The notes below the pieces were generated by a model. It was not told the origin of the DNA. It worked only from the letters and a program-made list of their open reading frames with translations, and searched no databases. From contig JABFRJ010000386.1 of the NCBI GenBank assembly GCA_013141255.1, forward strand, positions 1-40,272: a DNA stretch of 40,272 bases, given 5' to 3'. How positions within the stretch are numbered: the stretch's first letter is position 1; each line of letters begins with the position of its first letter. The translations under genes and the position numbers were made by a program. Below, one piece after another: positions 25,732 to 33,614 of the stretch. The DNA is from Hyphomicrobiaceae bacterium (lineage in GTDB: Bacteria > Pseudomonadota > Alphaproteobacteria > Rhizobiales > Hyphomicrobiaceae).

Positions 25732-26322
25732 TCAATGACGATGCTCGATGTGCTGCGCGTGCTTCTCAATACGGCTATCGGGAATTAGCCACATCAGCGC
25801 AACTCCCGCATAGATGAGATTTGAGACGACCGGCGCAAAAAAAGAGATCAAAACACCGACAATATAAAGTACGGGCGAAATCTTACCCTTGAAGTCGGTC
25901 CCAAGCGCCCGCGCCAGTGTTCCATCCTTGCCTTGCGACTTCATGATCGTGAGCTGCAACACGTAGTAGGCAAGCGCACACGCAAGCAAAATAAAACCGT
26001 AGAGCGCTGTCGGCTGTCGAGCGAAATGGTTCTCACCCAGCCAGCCTGAAGCAAATGGCAAGAGAGACAACCAAAACAGCAGATGTAAGTTAGCCCACAA
26101 GATTGGCCCGTTCACCCCACCAGCCGCATGCATCAAATGATGGTGGTTATTCCAATAGATTCCAACATAAACGAAGCTCATCACATAACTGAGAAACACC
26201 GGCAACAATTTGCCCAGGATCGCCCAATCGCTACCATGCGGAACCTTCAGTTCCAGCACCATGATCGTAATAATAATCGCCAGCACGCCATCGCTGAACG
26301 CTAACAATCGTTCCTTACCCAT
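25732..26322 (-). CDS. TMEM175 family (DUF1211) potassium channel-like membrane protein
   Basis: 196 aa from the ATG at 26322 (a GGAGA site precedes it; the ORF track takes the TTG one codon up). The TM1 motif 'RLLAFSDGVLAIIITIMVLEL' contains the FSDGV sequence that lines the pore of bacterial TMEM175 channels. Six membrane segments can be drawn, with 'YWNNHHHLMHAAG' after the second. Bacterial members are K+ leak channels that work as tetramers of one repeat. The physiological role is unknown. It converges with pnp. Confidence 0.9.
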   Translation of the reverse strand: MGKERLLAFSDGVLAIIITIMVLELKVPHGSDWAILGKLLPVFLSYVMSFVYVGIYWNNHHHLMHAAGGVNGPILWANLHLLFWLSLLPFASGWLGENHFARQPTALYGFILLACALAYYVLQLTIMKSQGKDGTLARALGTDFKGKISPVLYIVGVLISFFAPVVSNLIYAGVALMWLIPDSRIEKHAQHIEHRH

Positions 26323-26460
26323 CAAACGTCTCCGTAACTTCTCAACCGCACGAATGCGACTTCATAAACACAAACCATCGATCTCAAAATTTACTCGACA
26401 CCCCCAATCGAATGTCAATAAAATCAGCGAACATTACGTCCCAGCTCCGAGACAGCACCT

Positions 26461-26712
26461 ATGCACACCATCTCAATGATCGCATTCGGACTAGTCTTGC
26501 TCGTAGTCTTTGCTGGCATTGGCCGCGCGCGCGGCGCATTAACGTCGGCGATTTTAGCGTTCCTGATCGTGTGGCTGCTCGTCACAATTGGCAACGTCTG
26601 GGTCGGCGTCACCCAAGCCGGCTATACGATCGCGCAAGAGTTACCAATCAACACCGTCGTCTACGCCGTCCCAGCTTTTGCCGCCTTCCTTGTCCGCAAA
26701 TTCTGTAAATAA
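26461..26712 (+). CDS. small membrane protein of unknown function
   Basis: An 83-aa protein with two clear hydrophobic segments ('MIAFGLVLLVVFAGIG' and 'AILAFLIVWLLVTIGNVWVGV') and a third weaker one near the end ('VVYAVPAFAAFLV'). I do not recognise a family. The codon use is like that of its neighbours and no other frame is better there. The ribosome site is weak. It lies between the divergent TMEM175 gene and the convergent AraC-type regulator, with 10 bp to the latter's stop. Confidence 0.6.
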   Translation: MHTISMIAFGLVLLVVFAGIGRARGALTSAILAFLIVWLLVTIGNVWVGVTQAGYTIAQELPINTVVYAVPAFAAFLVRKFCK

Positions 26713-26722
26713 TCACGGCTGC

Positions 26723-27607
26723 TCACGCGACAAAGTTCCGCCGATACGCACTCGGACTCATCGCGAACACCTCACGAAACAGTCGATTAAACGTCGACAG
26801 ATCTCCAAACCCTTCACTGAACGCAATAGTCGAAACCGGCTCCACAGTCGTCCGCAACCGCTGCGCCACGGATGCCAACCGCCGTCCCAATATATACTTA
26901 TGCGGCGTCACACCTGCGACCTGCTTAAATGTTCGCACAAAATGAAATTTACTCATTGCCGCGACGTCGGCCAAATCGTCAAGCGACTGCGCGTCGAAGC
27001 ATGTCGCATCGAGATATTGGAACACTCGGCTGATCCGCTTTTCATCAAGCGCAGAGATTCTCGACACTACATCCGTTGCACCTGAGACATGCTGCAAAAC
27101 GGTTGCAACAAACTTCATCACGCTTTCTTCGCGTTGCATCCCATTCACATCACCCGTTGATACCCCGTCACGCCCCATAAGTTCGATCTCAAGCGGTACG
27201 GTCGCCAACGTCGCAGGCAGCATCCCAACCGGAAATCGAAACGCACTTGCCCCTGCATGGGTCGCTGCAATTTCCATAAACAATAACGGCTGCACCTGCA
27301 GTGCCACGCATCGGTCACCACGACTGTGGCTATGACCGCACGAAAAACACTGCCCCCAATTCCCCAACAGCATCGATCCCGCATGCAGCAGCGCTTGCCC
27401 CGTTTCTGATCGATAGTTAAATGAACCCTCCACCACCAGCGCAATTGTAAACGCGTCATGCTGTTCTTCAAATGGCCGGTCTTCGGGTCCCGCCTCACAG
27501 ATAAACTCGTTGATCGCCCAACCCTGTCCACACGCAATAGGCCGCGCCATTGGCAAATGCGGCATACCATCGGACCTCGCCGAACTCTGGATCAAATCAT
27601 GGGCCAT
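26723..27607 (-). CDS. AraC family transcriptional regulator
   Basis: 294 aa from the ATG at 27607 (the ORF track uses a TTG 15 bp up). The C-terminal 100 residues are a complete double-HTH AraC domain: 'LDDLADVAAMSKFHFVRTFKQVAGVTPHKYI' then 'ISTIAFSEGFGDLSTFNRLFREVFAMSPSAYRR' (the family consensus, with minor changes). The N-terminal part is a cupin-like sensor with 'HDAFTIALVVEGSFNYRSE' and a Cys/His-rich stretch 'CFSCGHSHSRGDRC' that could bind metal. It is divergent to a VOC protein gene 105 bp away, its most likely target. The ligand is unknown. Confidence 0.9.
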   Translation of the reverse strand: MAHDLIQSSARSDGMPHLPMARPIACGQGWAINEFICEAGPEDRPFEEQHDAFTIALVVEGSFNYRSETGQALLHAGSMLLGNWGQCFSCGHSHSRGDRCVALQVQPLLFMEIAATHAGASAFRFPVGMLPATLATVPLEIELMGRDGVSTGDVNGMQREESVMKFVATVLQHVSGATDVVSRISALDEKRISRVFQYLDATCFDAQSLDDLADVAAMSKFHFVRTFKQVAGVTPHKYILGRRLASVAQRLRTTVEPVSTIAFSEGFGDLSTFNRLFREVFAMSPSAYRRNFVA

Positions 27608-27711
27608 GCCCGATAATAGCAATATTTCCCAAGCATAAAAGGGCGTCCCCCTTCATCGTCAACAAAACTCGCCGACGTCGCAACCCCAGCCGCCATGGGA
27701 ACAATCAAGTC

Positions 27712-28089
27712 ATGCTGAATCACATCTCAATCGGTGTACAAGATCTCAAACGCACGCAGGCTTTCTACGACGCCGCTTTGCAACCGCTAGGCTACACCTG
27801 CCTCAGCGCCGACGCAGGATCACTGGGATATGGTGATAGATCCGTGATGCTCTGGATACTAAAATCCCAAAAGCCTGTTCCCGCTGATCCAAACTCTGGC
27901 TTGCATCTCTGCCTCAATGCCCCCACACGCAGTGCAGTTACAGCTTTCCACAGCGCAGCACTCGCCAACGGCGGTAATGACAACGGCGCTCCCGGACTGC
28001 GCGCCGACTACGGCCCCAACTATTATGCCGCCTTCGTCATAGACCCCGACGGCTATCGTATTGAAGCGTATTGTGGCAAACCGACCTGA
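27712..28089 (+). CDS. VOC family (glyoxalase/dioxygenase-fold) protein
   Basis: 125 aa from the ATG at 27712; the upstream 54 residues of the ORF are not part of the fold. One VOC module pair: 'MLNHISIGVQDLKRTQAFYDAALQPLGY' at the start and 'YYAAFVIDPDGYRIEAYC' at the end. Possible metal ligands are H4 and the Glu in 'RIEAY'. The enzymatic activity is unknown. It lies divergent to the AraC regulator and 36 bp before an SRPBCC protein in the same direction, so the two small proteins may form one unit. Confidence 0.88.
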   Translation: MLNHISIGVQDLKRTQAFYDAALQPLGYTCLSADAGSLGYGDRSVMLWILKSQKPVPADPNSGLHLCLNAPTRSAVTAFHSAALANGGNDNGAPGLRADYGPNYYAAFVIDPDGYRIEAYCGKPT

Positions 28090-28125
28090 AACGTCTGCAG
28101 TCCGCACACGCAACGAGACATTGTC

Positions 28126-28548
28126 ATGGCCACCGTCCGCAAAGAAATCATCACCAAAGCATCGTTAGCAGCAGTGTGGGACGCCTTGCGCGATGTGGGC
28201 GCACCCCACATCCGCATGGTTCCGGGATTTCTTGTCGACACAAAATTAGAACCAGGCCTCAACGACGGAGATAGACCAATCGCCCGCACTGTTACGTTTG
28301 GCAACGGCGTGATACTTCGCGAGCCCATCATTGCTATCGATGAGGTGAACAAGCGTGTCGTCTGGTCCGCCGAAGGCGGCACCACAACGCACTACAACTC
28401 TTCCGTCATCGCCATCGCGAGCCCAGAAGGCACGCGCGTGATTTGGACGTCAGACTTTTTGCCTGATAGCGCCACGCCTGCCATCGACGCCGCGATGACC
28501 ATGGGCAGCCGCATCATGAAGCGCACGCTCGATAAATTGCCCAATTAA
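28126..28548 (+). CDS. SRPBCC family (START/Bet v1-like) ligand-binding protein
   Basis: 140 aa of the polyketide-cyclase/SRPBCC fold: an N-terminal strand 'KEIITKASLAAVWDALRDVG', a middle 'RTVTFGNGVILREPIIAIDEVNKRVVW' and a C-terminal helix 'GSRIMKRTLDKL'. Such proteins bind hydrophobic small molecules and have many roles. Nothing in the sequence tells the ligand. Probably cotranscribed with the VOC gene (36 bp gap). Confidence 0.85.
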   Translation: MATVRKEIITKASLAAVWDALRDVGAPHIRMVPGFLVDTKLEPGLNDGDRPIARTVTFGNGVILREPIIAIDEVNKRVVWSAEGGTTTHYNSSVIAIASPEGTRVIWTSDFLPDSATPAIDAAMTMGSRIMKRTLDKLPN

Positions 28549-28573
28549 ACTGATCTGTTGGATAAATCTCGGC

Positions 28574-29209
28574 TCACACCAGCGCTGCTGGCGTTGTCGG
28601 CGAGCCCGTGTCATCAATCGCACGCAACACCATCAACGCAAACGTCACATAACCCTCGATGTCCGCCTCCGAAACCCGTCGCTCCGGGTCGAGCAGATGC
28701 GTCACCATGCGGTCGCCCATCAGCATGTAGAAATACACACCAACGGCAGCATGGACATTCGGAAACTTCACGATCCGCCGAGCCTGCGCTTCACCAAAAT
28801 AAGCGCCAATTGCCATCGTCGTCGCCTCAGTCCCCTCTTTGAGCAACGCTTGACCAATCGCCGGATTTGTCTGCACTTCCCCTATCGCCAGTCGGTAAAA
28901 TTGCAGCCGCGCTGGCGACAGCATATCGGCGAGAAACTTGCAGCCAAACGCCGTCAGCCCCGCATAAAATGCCTCCCGAGAAACCGGCGGCTCAAGCCGT
29001 ACCGGCGCCAGCATCTCCTGCACCCCCTCCAAAACGAGTGCCGCCACCAGCGCATCCTTGTTGGCAAAGCGTGCGTAGAGATCGCGTTTCGAAATCCCCG
29101 CCGCCTGCGCCACCTCCAGCGTCGTCATGGCAGCGTAGCCCTTCGTCTGCAAAATCTCCGCCGCAGCCATCAAAATGCGCGTCCGCTTCGGATCGACCGC
29201 CTCAACCAC
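28574..29209 (-). CDS. TetR/AcrR family transcriptional regulator
   Basis: 211 aa from a GTG at 29209, chosen because a GGAGGCG ribosome site lies at the right distance and the protein then starts at the normal position before the HTH ('DPKRTRILMAAAEILQTKGYAAMTTLEVAQAAGISKRDLYARFANKDAL', residues about 6-54). The ORF-track TTG at 29284 has no such support. The C-terminal helical ligand domain is of the TetR_C type. It is divergent from a DUF2306/DUF6622 pair; the palindromic sites between them are its likely operators. Confidence 0.92.
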   Translation of the reverse strand: MVEAVDPKRTRILMAAAEILQTKGYAAMTTLEVAQAAGISKRDLYARFANKDALVAALVLEGVQEMLAPVRLEPPVSREAFYAGLTAFGCKFLADMLSPARLQFYRLAIGEVQTNPAIGQALLKEGTEATTMAIGAYFGEAQARRIVKFPNVHAAVGVYFYMLMGDRMVTHLLDPERRVSEADIEGYVTFALMVLRAIDDTGSPTTPAALV

Positions 29210-29357
29210 AGTCCCGCCTCCCGTTATCCTATCTGTTCCCCTAGCGCCGTTGCGGCCCCGCAAGCCGACCACCAGCCTGCCCAAGTCCGCCGTCGTCCAG
29301 TCCTCCGTCGTCCTGCACGCTCTTAGATTTTGATATTTTCAATCTGTTCACGATTTT

Positions 29358-29394
29358 GGTACTTGACGGTACCGCAATGGTACTTCACAGTACC
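29358..29394. promoter_or_regulatory. tandem palindromic operator for the TetR-type regulator
   Basis: Two inverted repeats in tandem: GGTACT-TGAC-GGTACC (29358-29373, one mismatch) and GGTACT-TCAC-AGTACC (29379-29394, perfect). Their starts are 21 bp apart, two helical turns, so two dimers would bind the same face. They lie 37 bp before the DUF2306 gene start and about 150 bp before the TetR start codon, fitting control of the divergent genes. Confidence 0.75.
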
Positions 29395-29430
29395 ACACAG
29401 CCATGAGCACCCGCAACTGACGAGAGTATA

Positions 29431-29826
29431 ATGTCCCTCGCCCCTATCCTCGACGCTACCGCTGCAATCCAAATCCATGCTGCTGCCGCCATCGGCGCCT
29501 TCGCCCTCGGCACCATTCAGATGATAGGCGTCAAAGGCACCAACACGCACCGCAAACTCGGCTGGGCCTGGGTCATCCTCATGATCATCGTCGCCGCATC
29601 CGGCTTCTGGATCCACCAAATCAAACTTTGGGGCCAATGGAGCCCCATCCATCTGCTCTCCATCGCGGTCCTCATCCAACTCCCCATCGCCGTCATCGCC
29701 GCCCGCCGCCACAACATCTCAGCCCACAAACGCTTTATGACCGGCATGTTCACCGGCGCACTCCTACTTGCCGGCTTCTTCACCCTCATGCCGGGCCGCA
29801 TCTTCGGCCGCATGATTTTCGGTTGA
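29431..29826 (+). CDS. DUF2306 family membrane protein
   Basis: 131 aa with four membrane segments. 'IQIHAAAAIGAFALGTIQMIG', 'GTNTHRKLGWAWVILM' and 'ISAHKRFMTGMFTGALLLAG' are typical of DUF2306: His residues H15, H36, H70 and the 'HK' pair lie near membrane ends and suggest heme or quinone binding in the family, not proven. First gene after the TetR operator, and 39 bp before the next membrane protein gene. Confidence 0.82.
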   Translation: MSLAPILDATAAIQIHAAAAIGAFALGTIQMIGVKGTNTHRKLGWAWVILMIIVAASGFWIHQIKLWGQWSPIHLLSIAVLIQLPIAVIAARRHNISAHKRFMTGMFTGALLLAGFFTLMPGRIFGRMIFG

Positions 29827-29865
29827 GCTTCATCGCTCTTAAGTATTTCCAGCTCGGAGACCACC

Positions 29866-30372
29866 ATGCTCACTCAAATACTCACCCGTACCCCCCCTTA
29901 CGTCTGGGGCATCCTCGCCGTCATTCTTGTCCTCGGCATTATGCAGTTACGCGCACGCTCCGTCAGCCGCATGCAACTCCTCCTTATGCCGATTGCCATG
30001 CTCGCACTTTCAATCTTCACCGTCGCCTCAAACTTCGGCACTTCACCTGAAACCGTCCTCGCTTGGCTCGCGGGCGTCGGCATCGCGCATACGTTCAACA
30101 CCACCGCCTTCAAAAGTCCACGCGACGTCATTTTCGACGGTACAACTTATCAACTCCCAGGCAGCGCTATACCGCTCCTGATCATGCTCGCAATTTTCTT
30201 GACCAACTACCTGCTCGGCGTCACGCGCGCCATGGCACCACAGATCTTAGCCAACCTGGCATTCAAGATTGCAATCTGCCTTGCCCTCGGCACGCTCAGC
30301 GGCTTACTGCTGTCACGCGCCCGCCACGTACTGCACACTGCCAATAATCAAACAGCGCCTAAAACTGGCTGA
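29866..30372 (+). CDS. membrane protein, DUF6622-like
   Basis: A 168-aa protein with about five membrane segments, starting 'MLTQILTRTPPYVWGILAVILVLGI'. It looks like the DUF6622 family of unknown function ('RARSVSRMQLLLMPIAML', 'PGSAIPLLIMLAIFLTNY'). It follows the DUF2306 gene by 39 bp and is probably in the same TetR-controlled unit. Its 3' end overlaps the convergent racemase-family gene by 14 bp. Confidence 0.78.
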   Translation: MLTQILTRTPPYVWGILAVILVLGIMQLRARSVSRMQLLLMPIAMLALSIFTVASNFGTSPETVLAWLAGVGIAHTFNTTAFKSPRDVIFDGTTYQLPGSAIPLLIMLAIFLTNYLLGVTRAMAPQILANLAFKIAICLALGTLSGLLLSRARHVLHTANNQTAPKTG

Positions 30373-31087
30373 GATCAAACCGGCGCGGCACCAACGACGA
30401 CTGGAACCACGTAACAAAACTGTAAATTGAAAACGTGGGCAATCCAGTCGCCCGCCTGATGTCCGCCGCATACGGAATCATATTTGTACACTCAAGCACG
30501 ATGGCACCAAGATTAGGATATTTCGCCACCAGCTCCATCGCGCCCGCCACATTCTCGGCCCGAGCCAAGTCCACATCGAGATCCGACGCATTGCCCAGGA
30601 TTTTCGTCACGAACTCACCGCCATCCGCAAGCCCACCCACCGGGGTACTCGCATCAACACCAATCTTTGTCAGATGCTCCGTCGTCAAAGTTGCCGACGA
30701 AATCGTCAAAATCCCCACACGTTTTCCCGGCGGCAATGTCGCCTGCACCATTGGCACCTGCATCAACGATGACGCCGCGACCGGAACCCCAAGCGCCGCA
30801 GAAAGTTCCGGCTGATAAATCGACAGAAATCCGCAATTCGTCGTCACGCCATCGGCGCCATGTCGCACCAAGTCGCGCCCAGCATCGATAAACGCCTCAA
30901 GCAAACCATCAGCGCGTTGCCTCACAACCCGATCCGGCGACGCATTCCGCACAACTCGATAATGCACCGGAAACGGCCACGTCAGCGCATTACCCATATC
31001 ACCCGGAATGCGAGGAAACTGCGCCTCAAGCATTAAAATGCCAACCGCCGCGCCGTAAACCGTCTTCCCACCCTGCACGACCGTCAT
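30359..31087 (-). CDS. aspartate/glutamate racemase family protein
   Basis: 242 aa. It is of the Asp/Glu/hydantoin racemase superfamily, with the two catalytic cysteine positions visible in 'VTTNCGFLSIYQ' and 'IVLECTNMIPYA'. The closest look is to uncharacterised stand-alone members rather than MurI. The substrate is unknown. ATG at 31087; it follows proA by 17 bp on the same strand, so the two may be cotranscribed, though no shared pathway is known. It overlaps the DUF6622-like gene end by 14 bp. Confidence 0.87.
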   Translation of the reverse strand: MTVVQGGKTVYGAAVGILMLEAQFPRIPGDMGNALTWPFPVHYRVVRNASPDRVVRQRADGLLEAFIDAGRDLVRHGADGVTTNCGFLSIYQPELSAALGVPVAASSLMQVPMVQATLPPGKRVGILTISSATLTTEHLTKIGVDASTPVGGLADGGEFVTKILGNASDLDVDLARAENVAGAMELVAKYPNLGAIVLECTNMIPYAADIRRATGLPTFSIYSFVTWFQSSLVPRRFDLSQF

Positions 31088-31104
31088 CGACTCAACCTCA
31101 CATA

Positions 31105-32403
31105 CTACACCGGTCTGATCTGCCCCGTGCCGCGCACAATATATTTGAAGCTCGTGAGCTGCTCGACCCCAACCGGCCCGCGCGCATGCATCCGCCCCGT
31201 CGCGATACCAATTTCAGCGCCCATGCCAAACTCGCCACCGTCAGCAAATTGCGTCGACGCATTGACCAGCACGATGGCACTATCAACCCGCGCGATAAAA
31301 CGCTCAGCAGTCCCATTGCACTCCGTCACAATACAATCCGTGTGTTGCGAGCCATATTTGGCAATATGCGCAATAGCCTCATCAACACCATCAACCGTCT
31401 TGACCGCGATAATCGGTTCCAAAAACTCCTTGCCGTAATCACTCTCGGTCACAGCCTTCACGCGGCCATCAACCTTCTGCGTCACCGCGTCCCCGCGCAC
31501 TTCGCAGCCTGCATCCAGCAATGCCTTCACAATCGGCGTCAAATAATCCTCGTGCGCACCACGATCAACCAACAGACACTCCGTCGAGCCGCAAACGCTC
31601 GTGCGCCGCATCTTCGCATTCACCACCAGCGGCACCGCCATTTCAATGTCTGCACCGCGATCCACATACGTATGACAAATACCTTCCAAGTGAGCGAACA
31701 CCGGCACGCGCGCTTCTTTTTGCACACGCTCCACCAGGCTCTTGCCTCCGCGCGGCACGATCACATCAATCGCGCCATTGAGCCCACCCAGCATAAACCC
31801 AACCGCCGCCCGATCCGTCGTCGGCACCAATTGGATTGCGGCTTCAGGCAAGCCCGCCGCACGCAACCCATCCACCAGACAAGCATGGATCGCAGACGCC
31901 GAGCGATACGCATCCGATCCCGTGCGCAGGATCGACGCATTGCCAGCCTTGAGGCACAACCCGCCCGCATCCGCCGTCACATTCGGACGGCTCTCGTAGA
32001 TCACACCAATGACACCAAGCGGCGTCCGCACTCGCGAAATCTTGAGCCCGTTGGGCCGCTCCCACTCCGCAATAGAAGACCCTACCGGATCAGCAAGCGC
32101 CGCAATCTCCTCAAGCGCCTGAGCGATCCCCCCGATGCGCCCCGCATCGAGCTTTAGCCGATCAAGAAACGATCCCGTCACACCAGCCGCCACCGCCGCG
32201 GCCACATCGTCAGCATTCGCTACCAGAATTTTGTCCGCCTCACGCCGCAGCGCCAAAGCCGCATGCGTCAGAGCTTCATTCTTTTGCGCTGTCGACGCGA
32301 TAGCCAACCCCCGCGCGGCTTCTCGCGCAGCCCGGCCAATGGCCATCATCTCTGCTTCGACACTCGATGCTTGCCCAGCAGGGGTGCGCTCAAACGTATT
32401 CAT
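31105..32403 (-). CDS. proA: glutamate-5-semialdehyde dehydrogenase (gamma-glutamyl phosphate reductase)
   Basis: 432 aa from the ATG at 32403 (GGGAG site). Second step of proline synthesis: NADPH reduction of gamma-glutamyl phosphate. Family marks include '[28 protein letters not shown]', 'VPRGGKSLV', the catalytic-Cys region '[13 protein letters not shown]' and the end '[17 protein letters not shown]'. Full length. proB is not beside it; downstream is the Asp/Glu racemase-like gene. A terminator upstream (32497-32514) separates it from the ribonucleotide reductase operon. Confidence 0.96.
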   Translation of the reverse strand: MNTFERTPAGQASSVEAEMMAIGRAAREAARGLAIASTAQKNEALTHAALALRREADKILVANADDVAAAVAAGVTGSFLDRLKLDAGRIGGIAQALEEIAALADPVGSSIAEWERPNGLKISRVRTPLGVIGVIYESRPNVTADAGGLCLKAGNASILRTGSDAYRSASAIHACLVDGLRAAGLPEAAIQLVPTTDRAAVGFMLGGLNGAIDVIVPRGGKSLVERVQKEARVPVFAHLEGICHTYVDRGADIEMAVPLVVNAKMRRTSVCGSTECLLVDRGAHEDYLTPIVKALLDAGCEVRGDAVTQKVDGRVKAVTESDYGKEFLEPIIAVKTVDGVDEAIAHIAKYGSQHTDCIVTECNGTAERFIARVDSAIVLVNASTQFADGGEFGMGAEIGIATGRMHARGPVGVEQLTSFKYIVRGTGQIRPV

Positions 32404-32496
32404 TGCAGGCTCCCGCGGTCTGTCCGCCAATGGTCTACAGCCTTCAATTGATCCGACAGCTGTGGCCTGTCAAGCCGCAGCAAGGTAAACAAAAAA

Positions 32497-32514
32497 GGCT
32501 ACCAAACGGCAGCC
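32497..32514 (-). terminator. intrinsic terminator of the long nrdJ operon
   Basis: On the minus strand GGCTGCC, loop GTTT, GGTAGCC followed by TTTTTTG. A 7-bp stem with one G-U pair and a run of six U, 49 bp after the stop of the 220-aa unknown gene. It marks the end of the three-gene unit and its separation from proA. Confidence 0.85.
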
Positions 32515-32562
32515 CAAACAAAATACAGCAATCGTCCGTCAAATCCGCCCTATGGCTCCCTA

Positions 32563-33225
32563 TCAAGCACCTCTCATCGTCGGCGCAAGCCCATAGAGAT
32601 CAAACGCCGTATCAAGCGCATCAAGAAACGCCGCGATCATGTCCATCAACGCCCCTGTTTCAATCAAACCGACAATCGGAAATGTCTCCGTCACAGCCAT
32701 CCGCGAAACATCGTCCAGTGTTTTGACATCAAAACTGAGCACACCACGCGCGCACAAAAAAGACATCGCCTCAGGCCCAGCAACCAACGCCCCTGCACGC
32801 ACACTCCCGAGCCCTGCCGGTTGGCCCGCGGTATCCGCTTCAACAGCATCAGCCAAGATCGCAGTACCACCGATAAATGATCGAATCAGCAGTTGTATTT
32901 GAGGCTGCTGAACCTCGCTCCCCATCGCCCGCTTCCGCGCCTGCAACACACGCGACGCAACAGCGAGTTCAAACGCGCGCACTTCTTGGGCAAAGCGAGC
33001 AAACATCACATTTCGCTCTTCGATACTAACGGCATCCACGCCGGCAGTCTTCGGCATCACAACTGCCATGCGCGTCAGATCCTCTGCCAGAGCCAACGCA
33101 GCGTCAAGATGATCTGCAAGTAACAAGACCGGCCCCAATCCATGCACGCGTGCGCGTGCGTCAGCATCCAGCCGCCGCCATGCGGGCATCATGTCATCGG
33201 ATACTGGGACCACAAAGTCCGACAC
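32563..33225 (-). CDS. uncharacterised protein in the long nrdJ operon
   Basis: 220 aa, GTG start at 33225 with an AGGAGTC site. I do not recognise a family. It is soluble, acidic, rich in Ala and Leu and looks mostly helical ('LLLADHLDAALALAEDLTRMAVVMP', 'IAAFLDALDTAFDLYG'), with one central hydrophobic segment ('LLIRSFIGGTAILADAVE'). It starts 56 bp after the 110-aa gene and is followed by an intrinsic terminator, so it is the third gene of the nrdJ operon. A role linked to the reductase is possible but nothing in the sequence shows it. Confidence 0.75.
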   Translation of the reverse strand: MSDFVVPVSDDMMPAWRRLDADARARVHGLGPVLLLADHLDAALALAEDLTRMAVVMPKTAGVDAVSIEERNVMFARFAQEVRAFELAVASRVLQARKRAMGSEVQQPQIQLLIRSFIGGTAILADAVEADTAGQPAGLGSVRAGALVAGPEAMSFLCARGVLSFDVKTLDDVSRMAVTETFPIVGLIETGALMDMIAAFLDALDTAFDLYGLAPTMRGA

Positions 33226-33281
33226 GGCTTGAGACTCCTAATCATGCGCGACGTAGCCAAATGGCGATTGTGCAGTCTCGC

Positions 33282-33614
33282 TTAATGCTTTGCCGTCGGT
33301 ACCAACACCAACACCGCCGCCAACGTCGTATTCAAATCACGCTTCGCCGCAATCAACGCCCGTCCCAGTGGCGAACCAAACGCCCGCATCCATCTTTGCC
33401 GGGCCCCAGGCGTCGCCATTACGTAAGTCAATGACGCTACCAAGTCCGCCTGCGAAATGAACTCATCCAACCCAAAGCGCGATCGAATATCATCCGCAAC
33501 ACGCTCCAACGCGATCAAACTTGCATCAGAACTGCTGAAGCCCGGCGCGCGACTGCGCACCGGAACTTCAACATTTGCTGCTATCGAGTTGAACTCGGTA
33601 ACAGGCCTCATCAT
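33282..33614 (-). CDS. uncharacterised small protein translationally coupled to the long nrdJ
   Basis: 110 aa if it starts at the ATG at 33614, which overlaps the nrdJ stop as ATGA (a second ATG follows at once). The longer 138-aa ORF lies inside nrdJ and is not preferred. Not recognised. It looks helical and basic at its C-terminal half ('[30 protein letters not shown]'), with an N-terminal '[15 protein letters not shown]' stretch. The stop/start overlap suggests it is made in step with the reductase. Confidence 0.72.
   Translation of the reverse strand: MMRPVTEFNSIAANVEVPVRSRAPGFSSSDASLIALERVADDIRSRFGLDEFISQADLVASLTYVMATPGARQRWMRAFGSPLGRALIAAKRDLNTTLAAVLVLVPTAKH

Noticed and set aside
28697-29326. 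209-aa plus-strand ORF
   Set aside because: Antisense to the TetR gene; Arg/His-rich shadow frame.
31186-32157. 323-aa plus-strand ORF
   Set aside because: Antisense shadow of proA; Arg/His-rich and without any family likeness.
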